Source: CAZKBP01 sp964551015
GTDB lineage: Bacteria > Bacteroidota > Bacteroidia > Cytophagales > Microscillaceae
DNA length: 56,649 nucleotides
Reading direction: 5' to 3'
Assembly: GCA_964551015.1 (NCBI GenBank)
Contig: CAZKBP010000037.1
Span: 1 to 56,649, forward strand
Position 1 is the first letter of the stretch. The number at the start of each line of letters is the position of its first letter. The notes beneath the pieces are model-generated. The model was not told the origin of the DNA, did not search any database, and saw nothing but the letters and a program-made list of their open reading frames with translations. The translations under genes were made by a program, and so were the position numbers. Positions 28,718-36,941 of the stretch are shown in pieces.

Positions 28718-29191
28718 ATGGCAATGTTTGGAAACAACAATCGAGAAACTGCCAAAGAAAATACTGAGCAGAATAATTCGGAAACCCGTATCGGCAAGGG
28801 TGCTACCCTGACCGGAGATATCGAGACTCACGGCAACATCCGATTAGACGGTAGAGTCAACGGTAATATCAGGTGTAAAGCCCGTGTGGTATTTGGTGAA
28901 GGTGCCAAGCTGAAAGGAAACCTAATGGCTCAAAATGCGGAAGTGTTTGGAGAAGTAGAAGGTAAAGTAGAAGTTACTGACATCCTTACTCTCAAGCAGA
29001 CAGCCGTAATCAAGGGCGATATTGTCTGTAATAAATTTGTGGTAGAAACCGGTGCTACCTTCAACGGTAAAATCTCTATGGGTAATGCTGCCAAAGACAT
29101 CAATTTTGATGAGAAGCCCGAGAAGTCACCCATCAAGCACGTACCGAGCATCATCAATGAAAACAAAAAACTCAAACAAAGCAGCCTATAA
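28718..29191 (+). CDS. Bactofilin (polymer-forming cytoskeletal protein)
   Basis: A 157-residue protein whose central part (~residues 25-125) shows the hydrophobic/Gly repeat of the bactofilin right-handed beta-helix (GKGATLTGDIETHGNIRLDG, then GNIRCKARVVFGEGAKLKG). Flexible polar tails flank it. Bactofilins polymerise without nucleotide at the inner membrane and position cell-wall enzymes. It follows the M23 peptidase gene by 18 bp, and its last 35 bp overlap the start of the ATP synthase-associated gene in another frame, linking cell-shape and atp genes in one transcript. Confidence 0.95.
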   Translation: MAMFGNNNRETAKENTEQNNSETRIGKGATLTGDIETHGNIRLDGRVNGNIRCKARVVFGEGAKLKGNLMAQNAEVFGEVEGKVEVTDILTLKQTAVIKGDIVCNKFVVETGATFNGKISMGNAAKDINFDEKPEKSPIKHVPSIINENKKLKQSSL

Positions 29192-29375
29192 TCAATATCT
29201 CAAATACTCAGGCCTGGCCTTCCAAATGTTGGCAGTGCTGGGCTTGGCTATTTGGGGAGGTTTGTCTTTGGATCGCTATCTCGGACTTTCTTTTCCTGCC
29301 TTTACCATTTTACTTTCACTCTCGGCGGTGGTGGGCGTGATTGTACTGCTCATTAGAAGTATGCCCAAATATTAG
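29157..29375 (+). CDS. AtpZ/AtpI-like ATP synthase accessory protein
   Basis: A 72-residue protein with two transmembrane helices (FQMLAVLGLAIWGGLSL and FTILLSLSAVVGVIVLLI) around the motif LDRYLGLSFP, typical of the AtpI/AtpZ family that precedes F-type ATPase genes and assists c-ring assembly or Mg2+ supply. A longer frame from 29052 exists, but its first 35 residues lie inside the bactofilin gene and look non-native, so ATG 29157 is chosen. It overlaps bactofilin by 35 bp. Confidence 0.82.
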   Translation: MKTKNSNKAAYNQYLKYSGLAFQMLAVLGLAIWGGLSLDRYLGLSFPAFTILLSLSAVVGVIVLLIRSMPKY

Positions 29376-29427
29376 TTTGCACATTTACTCAGCTCCTCAG
29401 ATTCACCTCCCTGACGCTCTTGGTGCT

Positions 29428-29817
29428 ATGAATACAACCTTGAAAAAGATCACACCAACACTGATTGCTGTGATTTTGATTTTGATCGATTACTTTCTTT
29501 TTCCTCTTCCTTTTATACATCCTCGTGCGGGATATATGCTGGCCTTTTTTGTAGCACTCTCCTACATGAATGATCGGATTTTGGAGTTTGGTGTAGACGG
29601 AAACCCTGAGCGTTTTCAGGTTTTATACTTCACTTCTATGATGCTTCGGATGGTATTTAGTGTGCTATTTATCTTTATTTTTCTGTGGTGGGGCCTAGCG
29701 CAAAAGCTTCTTTTTATCTTGAATTTCTTTATATTTTATTTCTTATACATAGTTTTTGAAATTTATTACTTGTTAGGTATCTTGCGCTCCAACGGAAAAG
29801 TAAAGCAAAAATTATGA
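29428..29817 (+). CDS. Small membrane protein of the atp operon
   Basis: A 129-residue hydrophobic protein with about four predicted transmembrane helices (LIAVILILIDYFLF, GYMLAFFVALSYM, MVFSVLFIFIFLWW, LLFILNFFIFYFLYIVF). Its position directly before atpB, with a 4-bp ATGA overlap, matches the second small AtpI-like/hypothetical gene found at this point of Bacteroidota atp operons. ATG 29428 is preferred over the upstream frame start at 29341, which runs through the preceding gene. Precise role unknown. Confidence 0.78.
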   Translation: MNTTLKKITPTLIAVILILIDYFLFPLPFIHPRAGYMLAFFVALSYMNDRILEFGVDGNPERFQVLYFTSMMLRMVFSVLFIFIFLWWGLAQKLLFILNFFIFYFLYIVFEIYYLLGILRSNGKVKQKL

Positions 29818-30899
29818 AAAAATCTTGGCGTCGTTTCACCATCGACACTTCGAGCATTTCTTTAGTAATACTCCTTTTATTAAGCCCTTTGACAACTTTC
29901 GCCAGCGGTGGTGAGGGTGAATCTGAAGAGTTCAACCCGAGCGATATGATTCTCCACCACGTGGCTGACTCCTATGAATGGGAGTTTGCGATTATTGGCG
30001 ATCAGCACATTACGCTACCCCTACCTGTAATCTTATATACAAACAATGGCTGGGATGTTTTTATGTCTTCTGAACTCCATCACGCTGAACATGTGGAAAT
30101 GGAAAAGGAGGGAGAGACTGTGCATGTACAAAAGCTAGAGAGAGGAGACAATACCTACATTATTGACCACGGAGATATCCAACTGGAATCAGGAGGCACA
30201 CTTTATGATTTCTCGATTACCAAGAACGTCTTCGCAATGTTTGTCAGCATCATTTTGATGGTAGTCATCTTTACCACCATCGCCCAGTCTTACAAGAAGA
30301 ATCAAGGGAAAGCGCCCAGAGGTTTGCAATCATTCTTAGAGCCTATTATCGTGTTCGTAAGAGATGACATTGCCAAAGGAGCGATTGGCCCTAAGTACGA
30401 GCGATTCTTACCCTATTTGTTGACGGTGTTTTTCTACATCTGGATCAACAATATTTTAGGGCTTTTCCCCGGGGGAGCTAACCTGACGGGTAATATTGCC
30501 GTTACTTTGACGCTTGCCTTATTTACCTTTTTCATTACGCTTTTTAGTTCTAACAAGAATTACTGGAACCATATTTTTAATACACCTGGTGTGCCGTGGT
30601 GGCTCAAAACCGTGATTCCTATTATGCCTTTGGTAGAATTTATCGGGATTTTCACCAAGCCCTTTTCACTGATGGTTCGTTTGTTTGCTAATATCACAGC
30701 GGGACACATCATCATGTTGAGTCTTTTCAGTTTGATCTTTATTTTCAGCAATGTAGGCGGGGCGGTTGCTCCTCTGAGCGTGGCTTTTGCCGTAGCGATG
30801 ACTTTTCTGGAGCTATTCGTGGCACTACTGCAAGCTTACGTGTTTACGTTGTTGTCGGCTCTTTATTTCGGGGGAGCAGTAGAAGAAGATCATCATTAA
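29814..30899 (+). CDS. atpB: ATP synthase F0 subunit a
   Basis: Membrane subunit forming the two proton half-channels beside the c-ring. The essential arginine is Arg289 in FSLMVRLFANITAGH. It has a cleavable-looking N-terminal signal (residues ~12-30, ending TFASGG) and a ~100-residue periplasmic extension before the first core helix, both typical of Bacteroidota subunit a. At 361 residues it is longer than the E. coli protein (271) because of this extension. Start overlaps the previous gene by 4 bp; atpE follows after 38 bp. Confidence 0.97.
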   Translation: MKKSWRRFTIDTSSISLVILLLLSPLTTFASGGEGESEEFNPSDMILHHVADSYEWEFAIIGDQHITLPLPVILYTNNGWDVFMSSELHHAEHVEMEKEGETVHVQKLERGDNTYIIDHGDIQLESGGTLYDFSITKNVFAMFVSIILMVVIFTTIAQSYKKNQGKAPRGLQSFLEPIIVFVRDDIAKGAIGPKYERFLPYLLTVFFYIWINNILGLFPGGANLTGNIAVTLTLALFTFFITLFSSNKNYWNHIFNTPGVPWWLKTVIPIMPLVEFIGIFTKPFSLMVRLFANITAGHIIMLSLFSLIFIFSNVGGAVAPLSVAFAVAMTFLELFVALLQAYVFTLLSALYFGGAVEEDHH

Positions 30900-30937
30900 T
30901 AAGTGCATTTATTTCCTAACTATAATTATATATTTCT

Positions 30938-31186
30938 ATGTTACTAGATTTATTAAGTATTCTGCTCGCAGACATGGGTATGGGATTGGCTGGTGTTGGT
31001 GCTGGACTTGTTGCGCTAGGCGCAGGTCTAGGAATCGGTCAAATTGGTGGTCGTGCAATGGACGCGATTGCTCGTCAGCCCGAGTCTACGCCAAGAATTC
31101 AAGGAGTAATGATTATTGCTGCCGCTTTGATTGAGGGTGTAGCTCTCTTCGGGGTAGTAATTTGTCTGTTGGTAGCCATTAGCTAA
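30938..31186 (+). CDS. atpE: ATP synthase F0 subunit c
   Basis: The 82-residue two-helix proteolipid of the rotor ring. The ion-binding carboxylate is Glu66 (AALIEGVALF), and the loop RAMDAIARQPES joins the helices. Residues after Glu66 are Gly-Val rather than Ser-Thr, so the Na+-binding signature is incomplete and proton coupling is more likely, although Gln35 is present. A stable hairpin follows at 31207-31237 inside the operon. Confidence 0.97.
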   Translation: MLLDLLSILLADMGMGLAGVGAGLVALGAGLGIGQIGGRAMDAIARQPESTPRIQGVMIIAAALIEGVALFGVVICLLVAIS

Positions 31187-31206
31187 GCAACCTACTCTTG
31201 TCTTCC

Positions 31207-31237
31207 AACCTATCCAGAGCTTGGCTTTGGATAGGTT
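31207..31237 (+). terminator. Hairpin between atpE and atpF
   Basis: AACCTATCC (31207-31215) pairs perfectly with GGATAGGTT (31229-31237), followed by ATTTTGG. It resembles a weak terminator or mRNA-stabilising stem inside the operon, 20 bp after the atpE stop and 59 bp before atpF. Confidence 0.6.
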
Positions 31238-31296
31238 ATTTTGGAAATAAATATTTAACAGATTATTTTGTCAATTAATTTTCTAACCTCAAAGAT

Positions 31297-31785
31297 ATGT
31301 TTAGCCCCGATTTTGGCCTTATTTTCTGGCAAACTGTAACCTTTTTAATCGTATTGTTTCTTTTGTCCCGATACGCTTGGAAGCCCATTATCACGGCTTT
31401 GAGAGATCGGGAGCGTTCCATTGAAGATGCCCTCAAACAGGCGGAGAAAGCCAGAGAGGAAATGGAAAAGCTAAAGGCCAATAACGAAAAATTACTCGAC
31501 GAGGCGCGTATTGAGCGCGATAAAATCCTGAAGTCCGCCCAAAAAGTGGCTGATGAGAATATAGAAAAATCGAAAGATAAGGCTACTGTCGAAGCCAATA
31601 AGTTGTTGGAAGATGCCCGGCGTACCATCGAGAATGAGAAAAATGCAGCCGTAGCTGAAATCAAAAAACAGGTAGCAGTGATGTCGGTAGAAATTGCGGA
31701 AACTTTGCTCAAGAAAGAGTTAGAAAATCCGGACAAGCAAAAGCAGTTGGCTGAGAACCTAATCAATGATATGAAAATCAATTAA
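31297..31785 (+). CDS. atpF: ATP synthase F0 subunit b
   Basis: A 162-residue peripheral stalk subunit with one N-terminal membrane helix (FGLIFWQTVTFLIVLFLLS) and a long charged coiled coil (LRDREKSIEDAL-type region, here DRERSIEDALKQAEKAREEM) that dimerises and contacts subunit delta. Length is typical (E. coli 156). It lies between the intercistronic hairpin and atpH. Confidence 0.96.
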   Translation: MFSPDFGLIFWQTVTFLIVLFLLSRYAWKPIITALRDRERSIEDALKQAEKAREEMEKLKANNEKLLDEARIERDKILKSAQKVADENIEKSKDKATVEANKLLEDARRTIENEKNAAVAEIKKQVAVMSVEIAETLLKKELENPDKQKQLAENLINDMKIN

Positions 31786-31828
31786 TGATCTATCTAATCC
31801 ACTGCTGGTTTCATAAAAACAAAAACTT

Positions 31829-32377
31829 ATGTCCGAAGAAAATGTGGCATTCCGATATGCCAAGCCCCTCTTAGAGCTATCCATAGAAAAAGGCACCGTA
31901 GATGAAGTCTACCAAGACATGGTACTGCTGAAAGAAACTTGTGATCAAAATCGAGAGCTGCTTGCCATCCTGAAAAACCCCGTAATACGAGGGTATAAAA
32001 AATTTAGCATCCTCAAGGCACTCTTTGAGAAAGAGTTCTCTCCCCTGACCCTCTCTATGATTGAAATCATGGCCCGTAAAAATCGGGAAAGCGTACTCTA
32101 TGCCCTGAGTACAGAATTCAAGCGACTCTACAACGAACACAAAAATATCCAAGAAGTAACCTTAATCAGTTCTGTGGCCTTGTCTGACCCCCTCAAGGAA
32201 GAACTTAAAAAGAAACTGGAGAATGGCCTTAAGAAAACCATTCACCTGCAAGAAAAAATAAATCCTGAACTAATCGGTGGCTTTGTGGTGCAAATTGGAA
32301 GTAGTCAAATTGACAACTCCCTCAAAAATAGCCTGCAAAGACTCAAAATGAATTTTATACAACGAATCTATAACTAA
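31829..32377 (+). CDS. atpH: ATP synthase F1 subunit delta
   Basis: A 182-residue OSCP/delta subunit connecting the peripheral stalk to the top of the alpha3-beta3 head. N-terminal FRYAKPLLELSIEKG and C-terminal LIGGFVVQIGSSQIDNSLKNSL match the family's two conserved ends. atpA starts 7 bp after the stop. Confidence 0.96.
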   Translation: MSEENVAFRYAKPLLELSIEKGTVDEVYQDMVLLKETCDQNRELLAILKNPVIRGYKKFSILKALFEKEFSPLTLSMIEIMARKNRESVLYALSTEFKRLYNEHKNIQEVTLISSVALSDPLKEELKKKLENGLKKTIHLQEKINPELIGGFVVQIGSSQIDNSLKNSLQRLKMNFIQRIYN

Positions 32378-32384
32378 TATTGAT

Positions 32385-33962
32385 ATGACTGCAATCAGAC
32401 CAGACGAGGTTTCTGCGATTCTGAGAGAGCAACTGTCTAACTTCAAGACAGAAGCAGAACTCGAAGAAGTAGGAACTGTCTTACAAATAGGAGATGGTGT
32501 AGCACGTATATATGGACTTACCAAAGCCCAAGCTGGTGAGCTAGTAGAGTTCGAAACTGGACTAAAAGGACTCGTACTGAACCTAGAAGAAGACAACGTG
32601 GGAATTGTACTCTTGGGAGATTCCACAGGCGTCAAAGAAGGAGATAACGTAAAAAGAACTAACGAAATTGCCTCCATCAAGGCCGGCGAAGGTATGGTCG
32701 GGCGGGTCGTCAATACCTTAGGAGAACCCGTGGACGGAAAAGGCCCCCTCAGTGGAGAGCTTTACGAAATGCCTCTCGAACGTAAAGCTCCCGGTGTAAT
32801 TTATCGCCAGCCTGTAAACGAACCCTTGCAAACTGGAATCAAATCTATCGATTCCATGATCCCCATCGGAAGAGGGCAACGCGAACTAATCATCGGCGAC
32901 CGCCAGACAGGTAAAACGGCCGTGGCCATTGATACCATTATCAATCAAAAAGAATTCTACGAAAGAGGAGAGCCCGTTTATTGTATCTACGTAGCGGTTG
33001 GACAAAAAGAAAGTACCGTGAAGCAGGTAGAAGCGGCCTTGACCAAAAATGGGGCTATGGATTACACGGTTATCGTATCTGCTCCTGCTTCCTATCCCGC
33101 TCCTATGCAGTTTTTTGCTCCCTTTACTGGGGCTGCCATTGGCGAATTCTTCCGTGATACAGGCCGTCCTGCTCTCGTGGTTTACGATGACCTCTCCAAG
33201 CAAGCCGTGGCCTACCGAGAAGTGTCGCTTCTGCTAAGAAGACCTCCCGGACGTGAAGCTTACCCTGGTGATGTATTCTATCTGCACAGCCGCTTGCTAG
33301 AGCGTGCCGCAAAGATCAATGCTTCCGACGAGGTAGCACAGCGTATGAATGATATTCCTGATTCTATCAAAGATAAAGTAAAAGGGGGAGGCTCTTTAAC
33401 GGCACTGCCCATCATCGAGACGCAAGCCGGAGACGTATCTGCTTATATTCCTACCAATGTGATCTCAATTACGGATGGTCAGATTTTCTTGGAAACAAAC
33501 CTCTTCAACTCAGGTATTCGTCCCGCTATTAACGTAGGTATATCCGTATCTCGGGTGGGCGGTTCGGCTCAGATCAAATCCATGAAAAAAGTAGCTGGAA
33601 CTCTGAAGCTAGACCAAGCACAGTTCCGCGAGCTGGAGGCTTTCGCCAAATTCGGTTCCGATCTAGATGCTTCTACGCAATTGACGATTACTCGAGGCAG
33701 AATAAACCAAGAGATCTTGAAGCAACCTCAGTATTCTCCCATGACGGTGGAGAATCAGGTCGCAGTGATCACGGCTTCTACGGGAGGTTATTTTGATAAA
33801 GTGCCTCTGGACAAGGTCAAGGAAGCTGAAAAAGAACTTCTGATGGTGATGGATGCCGAACACAAGGATACCTTGAAAGCGCTACAATCTGGTAAAATCG
33901 GAGACGAGCAGAGAGAAATCATCAAGACCGTAGCACAAAATATCGCTAAGAAATATAACTAA
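32385..33962 (+). CDS. atpA: ATP synthase F1 subunit alpha
   Basis: A 525-residue non-catalytic nucleotide-binding subunit. Walker A is GDRQTGKT (171-178); the family signature near residues 365-375 reads PAINVGISVSRVGG, containing the arginine that reaches the beta catalytic site. Length agrees with the family (513 in E. coli). The beta subunit gene (atpD) is not in the cluster; in many Bacteroidota atpD-atpC are a separate unit. Confidence 0.99.
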   Translation: MTAIRPDEVSAILREQLSNFKTEAELEEVGTVLQIGDGVARIYGLTKAQAGELVEFETGLKGLVLNLEEDNVGIVLLGDSTGVKEGDNVKRTNEIASIKAGEGMVGRVVNTLGEPVDGKGPLSGELYEMPLERKAPGVIYRQPVNEPLQTGIKSIDSMIPIGRGQRELIIGDRQTGKTAVAIDTIINQKEFYERGEPVYCIYVAVGQKESTVKQVEAALTKNGAMDYTVIVSAPASYPAPMQFFAPFTGAAIGEFFRDTGRPALVVYDDLSKQAVAYREVSLLLRRPPGREAYPGDVFYLHSRLLERAAKINASDEVAQRMNDIPDSIKDKVKGGGSLTALPIIETQAGDVSAYIPTNVISITDGQIFLETNLFNSGIRPAINVGISVSRVGGSAQIKSMKKVAGTLKLDQAQFRELEAFAKFGSDLDASTQLTITRGRINQEILKQPQYSPMTVENQVAVITASTGGYFDKVPLDKVKEAEKELLMVMDAEHKDTLKALQSGKIGDEQREIIKTVAQNIAKKYN

Positions 33963-33971
33963 TAGTCATCT

Positions 33972-34002
33972 TTACCTGCCTCTCAGCCTGGGAGGTAGGT
34001 AA
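33972..34002 (+). terminator. Hairpin between atpA and atpG
   Basis: TTACCTGCCTC (33972-33982) pairs with GAGGTAGGTAA (33992-34002), one G-U pair, and the stem can extend inward. No T-run follows, so it is more likely a processing, stability or attenuation element than a full terminator. Confidence 0.5.
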
Positions 34003-34038
34003 GCTTATTTGCTATTCAACTGGAAAATTCCTTGAAAG

Positions 34039-34938
34039 ATGCCAAGTTTAAAAGAAGTTAGAAATCGAATCAGTTCGGTTAAATCCACTCAGCAAATCAC
34101 CCGTGCCATGAAGATGGTAGCCGCGGCCAAGTTGCGTAGAGCACAGGACAAAATCATACAGATGCGTCCTTATACCGAAATGCTGACCTCTATTTTGAAA
34201 AATCTTTCGGCTAGTACCGCTGACGATGATATCCAAAGCGCGTACACCGAAGAACGCGCCCCAGAGAAAATCCTCATCATCGCTATTACCTCCGACCGTG
34301 GATTGTGTGGAGCTTTTAATAGTAATATCATCAAAGGTTCTATCGCGCACGCGGAAGCCAATTATCCCACGCAATTAGCCAACGGCCAAGTACATTTCTT
34401 GACCTTGGGTAAAAAAGGCTTTGAGGCTTTACAAAAAAGAGGCTATACCGTCAAGGGTGAATACATGGAGATTTTTCAAAACCTGAGTTTTGAAAAGGTA
34501 AAAGAAGCTGGTGATTTCGTGCTAAAATCTTTTGCCGATGAAGTTTACGATCGAGTGGATTTGGTTTATAATGAGTTTAAAAACGTGGCTACGCAAATCG
34601 TGCGAAAGCGCCCTTTCCTACCTATCGTAGATAGCGAAGAGGAGGAAAGCCAAGAAACAAAGACCTCGAATGTAGATTACCTCTTGGAGCCTTCTCGTGA
34701 AGAAATTATTCAAGAATTGATCCCCAAAACCTTAAAAATACAGCTTTACCGAGCCATCTTAGAATCGAATGCCTCCGAACACGGAGCGCGTATGACGGCG
34801 ATGGACAGTGCTACCGACAATGCAGAGGAGCTTTTAAAACAGTTGAAATTAACTTATAACCGCTCTCGCCAAGCTGCGATTACCAAAGAAATCCTCGAGA
34901 TCGTAGGAGGAGCCGAAGCACTCAAGGCTAGTCAATAA
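34039..34938 (+). CDS. atpG: ATP synthase F1 subunit gamma
   Basis: A 299-residue central rotor shaft. N-terminal coiled coil (KEVRNRISSVKSTQQITRAM) and the C-terminal partner helix (ASEHGARMTAMDSATDNAEE) form the shaft; ITSDRGLCGAFNSNI is the conserved Rossmann-like core start. Last gene of the operon, closed by a terminator at 34969-34991. Confidence 0.98.
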   Translation: MPSLKEVRNRISSVKSTQQITRAMKMVAAAKLRRAQDKIIQMRPYTEMLTSILKNLSASTADDDIQSAYTEERAPEKILIIAITSDRGLCGAFNSNIIKGSIAHAEANYPTQLANGQVHFLTLGKKGFEALQKRGYTVKGEYMEIFQNLSFEKVKEAGDFVLKSFADEVYDRVDLVYNEFKNVATQIVRKRPFLPIVDSEEEESQETKTSNVDYLLEPSREEIIQELIPKTLKIQLYRAILESNASEHGARMTAMDSATDNAEELLKQLKLTYNRSRQAAITKEILEIVGGAEALKASQ

Positions 34939-34968
34939 TCAGAAAATTCGCATAAATTTCGTATCTTT

Positions 34969-34991
34969 AAAGCCCACTTTTAGTGGGCTTT
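34969..34991 (+). terminator. Terminator of the atp operon
   Basis: Perfect stem AAAGCCCACT (34969-34978) with AGTGGGCTTT (34982-34991), loop TTT, followed by GTTAGTTTGTT. It lies 30 bp after the atpG stop. Confidence 0.8.
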
Positions 34992-35056
34992 GTTAGTTTG
35001 TTAGCAACTTAAGCGTTTTTTAAGCAGGTATTACATCAGGTTAAGCAACTAAGCCC

Positions 35057-36868
35057 ATGGACGCAAATTCAAATTCTAACCCTAGTCCCAAAGAAAGTGC
35101 CTTGAAATTGCCCCAAGCACCTGGCATTTATAAATTCTATGATGAAGCTGACCAATTGCTCTATGTCGGTAAGGCCAAAGACCTCAAGAGTAGGGTGAGT
35201 AGTTATTTTAACCAGTCTGGCCAGCATAACCGTAAAACTCAAAGGCTCGTAGCGCAGATTGCCCGGATCGAGTTCACGGTGGTCAATACCGAGTTTGATG
35301 CCTTACTCTTAGAAAATAGCCTCATCAAAACTCACCAGCCCAAGTACAATATCTTACTCAAAGATGATAAAACTTACCCCTACATCTGTGTAACCCGTGA
35401 GCCATTTCCTAAGGTAATGGTAACCCGACGGATCGAGAAAGAGCAAGGGAGCTATTACGGCCCTTATACCAACTTGAAGGCGATGAATACCGTCTTAGAG
35501 TTAATTCGGGAGTTGTATACTATCCGTACTTGCCATTATCACCTGAGCCCAGAGAACATTCAAGCAGGCAAATTTAAAGTCTGTCTTGAGTATCATATCG
35601 GTAATTGCCTCGGGCCTTGTGAAGGGCTGCAGTCTGAAAAAGAATATCTCAAAGACATTGAGCAGGTGCACCAAATCCTGCGAGGAAATATCACTAGTGT
35701 ACGCCATCATCTCAAGCACAAAATGCAGGAAATGGCCGAAGCTTTGGAGTTTGAACAAGCCGAGGATTACAAACAAAAGCTGAATCGCTTGGATTATTTC
35801 CAGAGTAAATCGCTGGTAGTCAGCCCCAAATTACAAGATATTGATGTGTTCGCTATTCTCTCCGATGAAAAAAGAGCCTATGTCAATTATCTTAAAATTA
35901 AAGATGGAGCCATTGTCCGTACTCGTAATACCGAAGTCAAGAAGAAATTAGACGAGCCCGATGAGGAGGTGCTGACGATGGTGGTCGTGGAGCTACGCAA
36001 AGAAATGGAAAGCGAAGCCAAGGAAATTATTAGCAATGTGGCCTTGGATAGTGAGATCATAGATACCATCAACATCATACCTAAGATTGGAGATAAGAAA
36101 AAGCTACTCGAGCTATCCCTCAAAAATGTACTTTTCTATCGCCGAGACTTGGAAAAAAAACGGGGGAATTACAAACCCAAAGACGAACCCGTACAGGCCG
36201 TGCAAGAACTACAGAAAGCACTGAGTATGAACAAGCCTCCCTTCCACATCGAGTGCTTTGATAATTCTAATATCCAAGGCTCTAATCCCGTGGCTTCTAT
36301 GGTTTATTTTAAAAATGGCAAGCCTCTCAAAAAGGAGTATCGCCATTTTAACATTAAGACCGTCGTAGGCCCCGATGACTTTTCTTCCATGCGCGAGATC
36401 GTATTTCGTCGCTATCGTCGTCTTTTAGAAGAAGAGAAGGAATTACCAGATTTGATCGTCATAGATGGAGGCAAAGGACAACTAAGCTCTGCTTGTTCTG
36501 CCCTTAAAGAATTAGAAATTTATGGTAAAATCAAAATCATTGGGATTGCCAAGCGATTGGAAGAAATCTATCTACCCGAGGATGATATTCCCTTGCACAT
36601 CAACAAAAAATCACTCGCCCTCAAGCTCATCCAAAGAGCCAGAGATGAAGCCCACCGTTTTGCAATTGAATTTCACCGTCTCAAGCGAAGCAAAAGTAGC
36701 CTCCATACCGAATTAGAAGATATCAAAGGCATTGGAGAATCTACCATTACGAAGCTCTTACGCCACTTCAAATCTCTCAGAAAAGTCAAAGCTAGCACCG
36801 AAACAGAATTAGCCGAAGTAGTGGGCCAAGCCAAAGCTAAAATCATCAAAGAAGGCTTGGAAGAATGA
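35057..36868 (+). CDS. uvrC: Excinuclease ABC subunit C
   Basis: Makes the two incisions flanking UvrAB-bound DNA damage in nucleotide excision repair. The 603 residues show the GIY-YIG domain (PGIYKFYDEADQLLYVGKAK, residues ~21-40), a Cys cluster (CHYHLS, then CLEYHIGNCLGPC), a UVR motif near residue 220-250 (EALEFEQAEDYKQKL), the RNase H-like 5' nuclease domain (ECFDNSNIQG, IVIDGGKGQLSSA) and a C-terminal helix-hairpin-helix (DIKGIGESTITKLL). Monocistronic. Confidence 0.98.
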   Translation: MDANSNSNPSPKESALKLPQAPGIYKFYDEADQLLYVGKAKDLKSRVSSYFNQSGQHNRKTQRLVAQIARIEFTVVNTEFDALLLENSLIKTHQPKYNILLKDDKTYPYICVTREPFPKVMVTRRIEKEQGSYYGPYTNLKAMNTVLELIRELYTIRTCHYHLSPENIQAGKFKVCLEYHIGNCLGPCEGLQSEKEYLKDIEQVHQILRGNITSVRHHLKHKMQEMAEALEFEQAEDYKQKLNRLDYFQSKSLVVSPKLQDIDVFAILSDEKRAYVNYLKIKDGAIVRTRNTEVKKKLDEPDEEVLTMVVVELRKEMESEAKEIISNVALDSEIIDTINIIPKIGDKKKLLELSLKNVLFYRRDLEKKRGNYKPKDEPVQAVQELQKALSMNKPPFHIECFDNSNIQGSNPVASMVYFKNGKPLKKEYRHFNIKTVVGPDDFSSMREIVFRRYRRLLEEEKELPDLIVIDGGKGQLSSACSALKELEIYGKIKIIGIAKRLEEIYLPEDDIPLHINKKSLALKLIQRARDEAHRFAIEFHRLKRSKSSLHTELEDIKGIGESTITKLLRHFKSLRKVKASTETELAEVVGQAKAKIIKEGLEE

Positions 36869-36941
36869 CTTAGCTCGAAAAATAAATCGATTACTCTTTG
36901 AGCAATCGATTTACGAAATATGTATGTATAAACAGAAGCAA

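Noticed and set aside
29052..29156. Longer start for the AtpZ/I-like gene
   Set aside because: The added residues lie entirely inside the bactofilin gene in another frame and are not hydrophobic or conserved-looking.
29341..29427. Longer start for the small atp-operon membrane protein
   Set aside because: It overlaps the end of the preceding gene; ATG 29428 directly precedes the hydrophobic family-like sequence.
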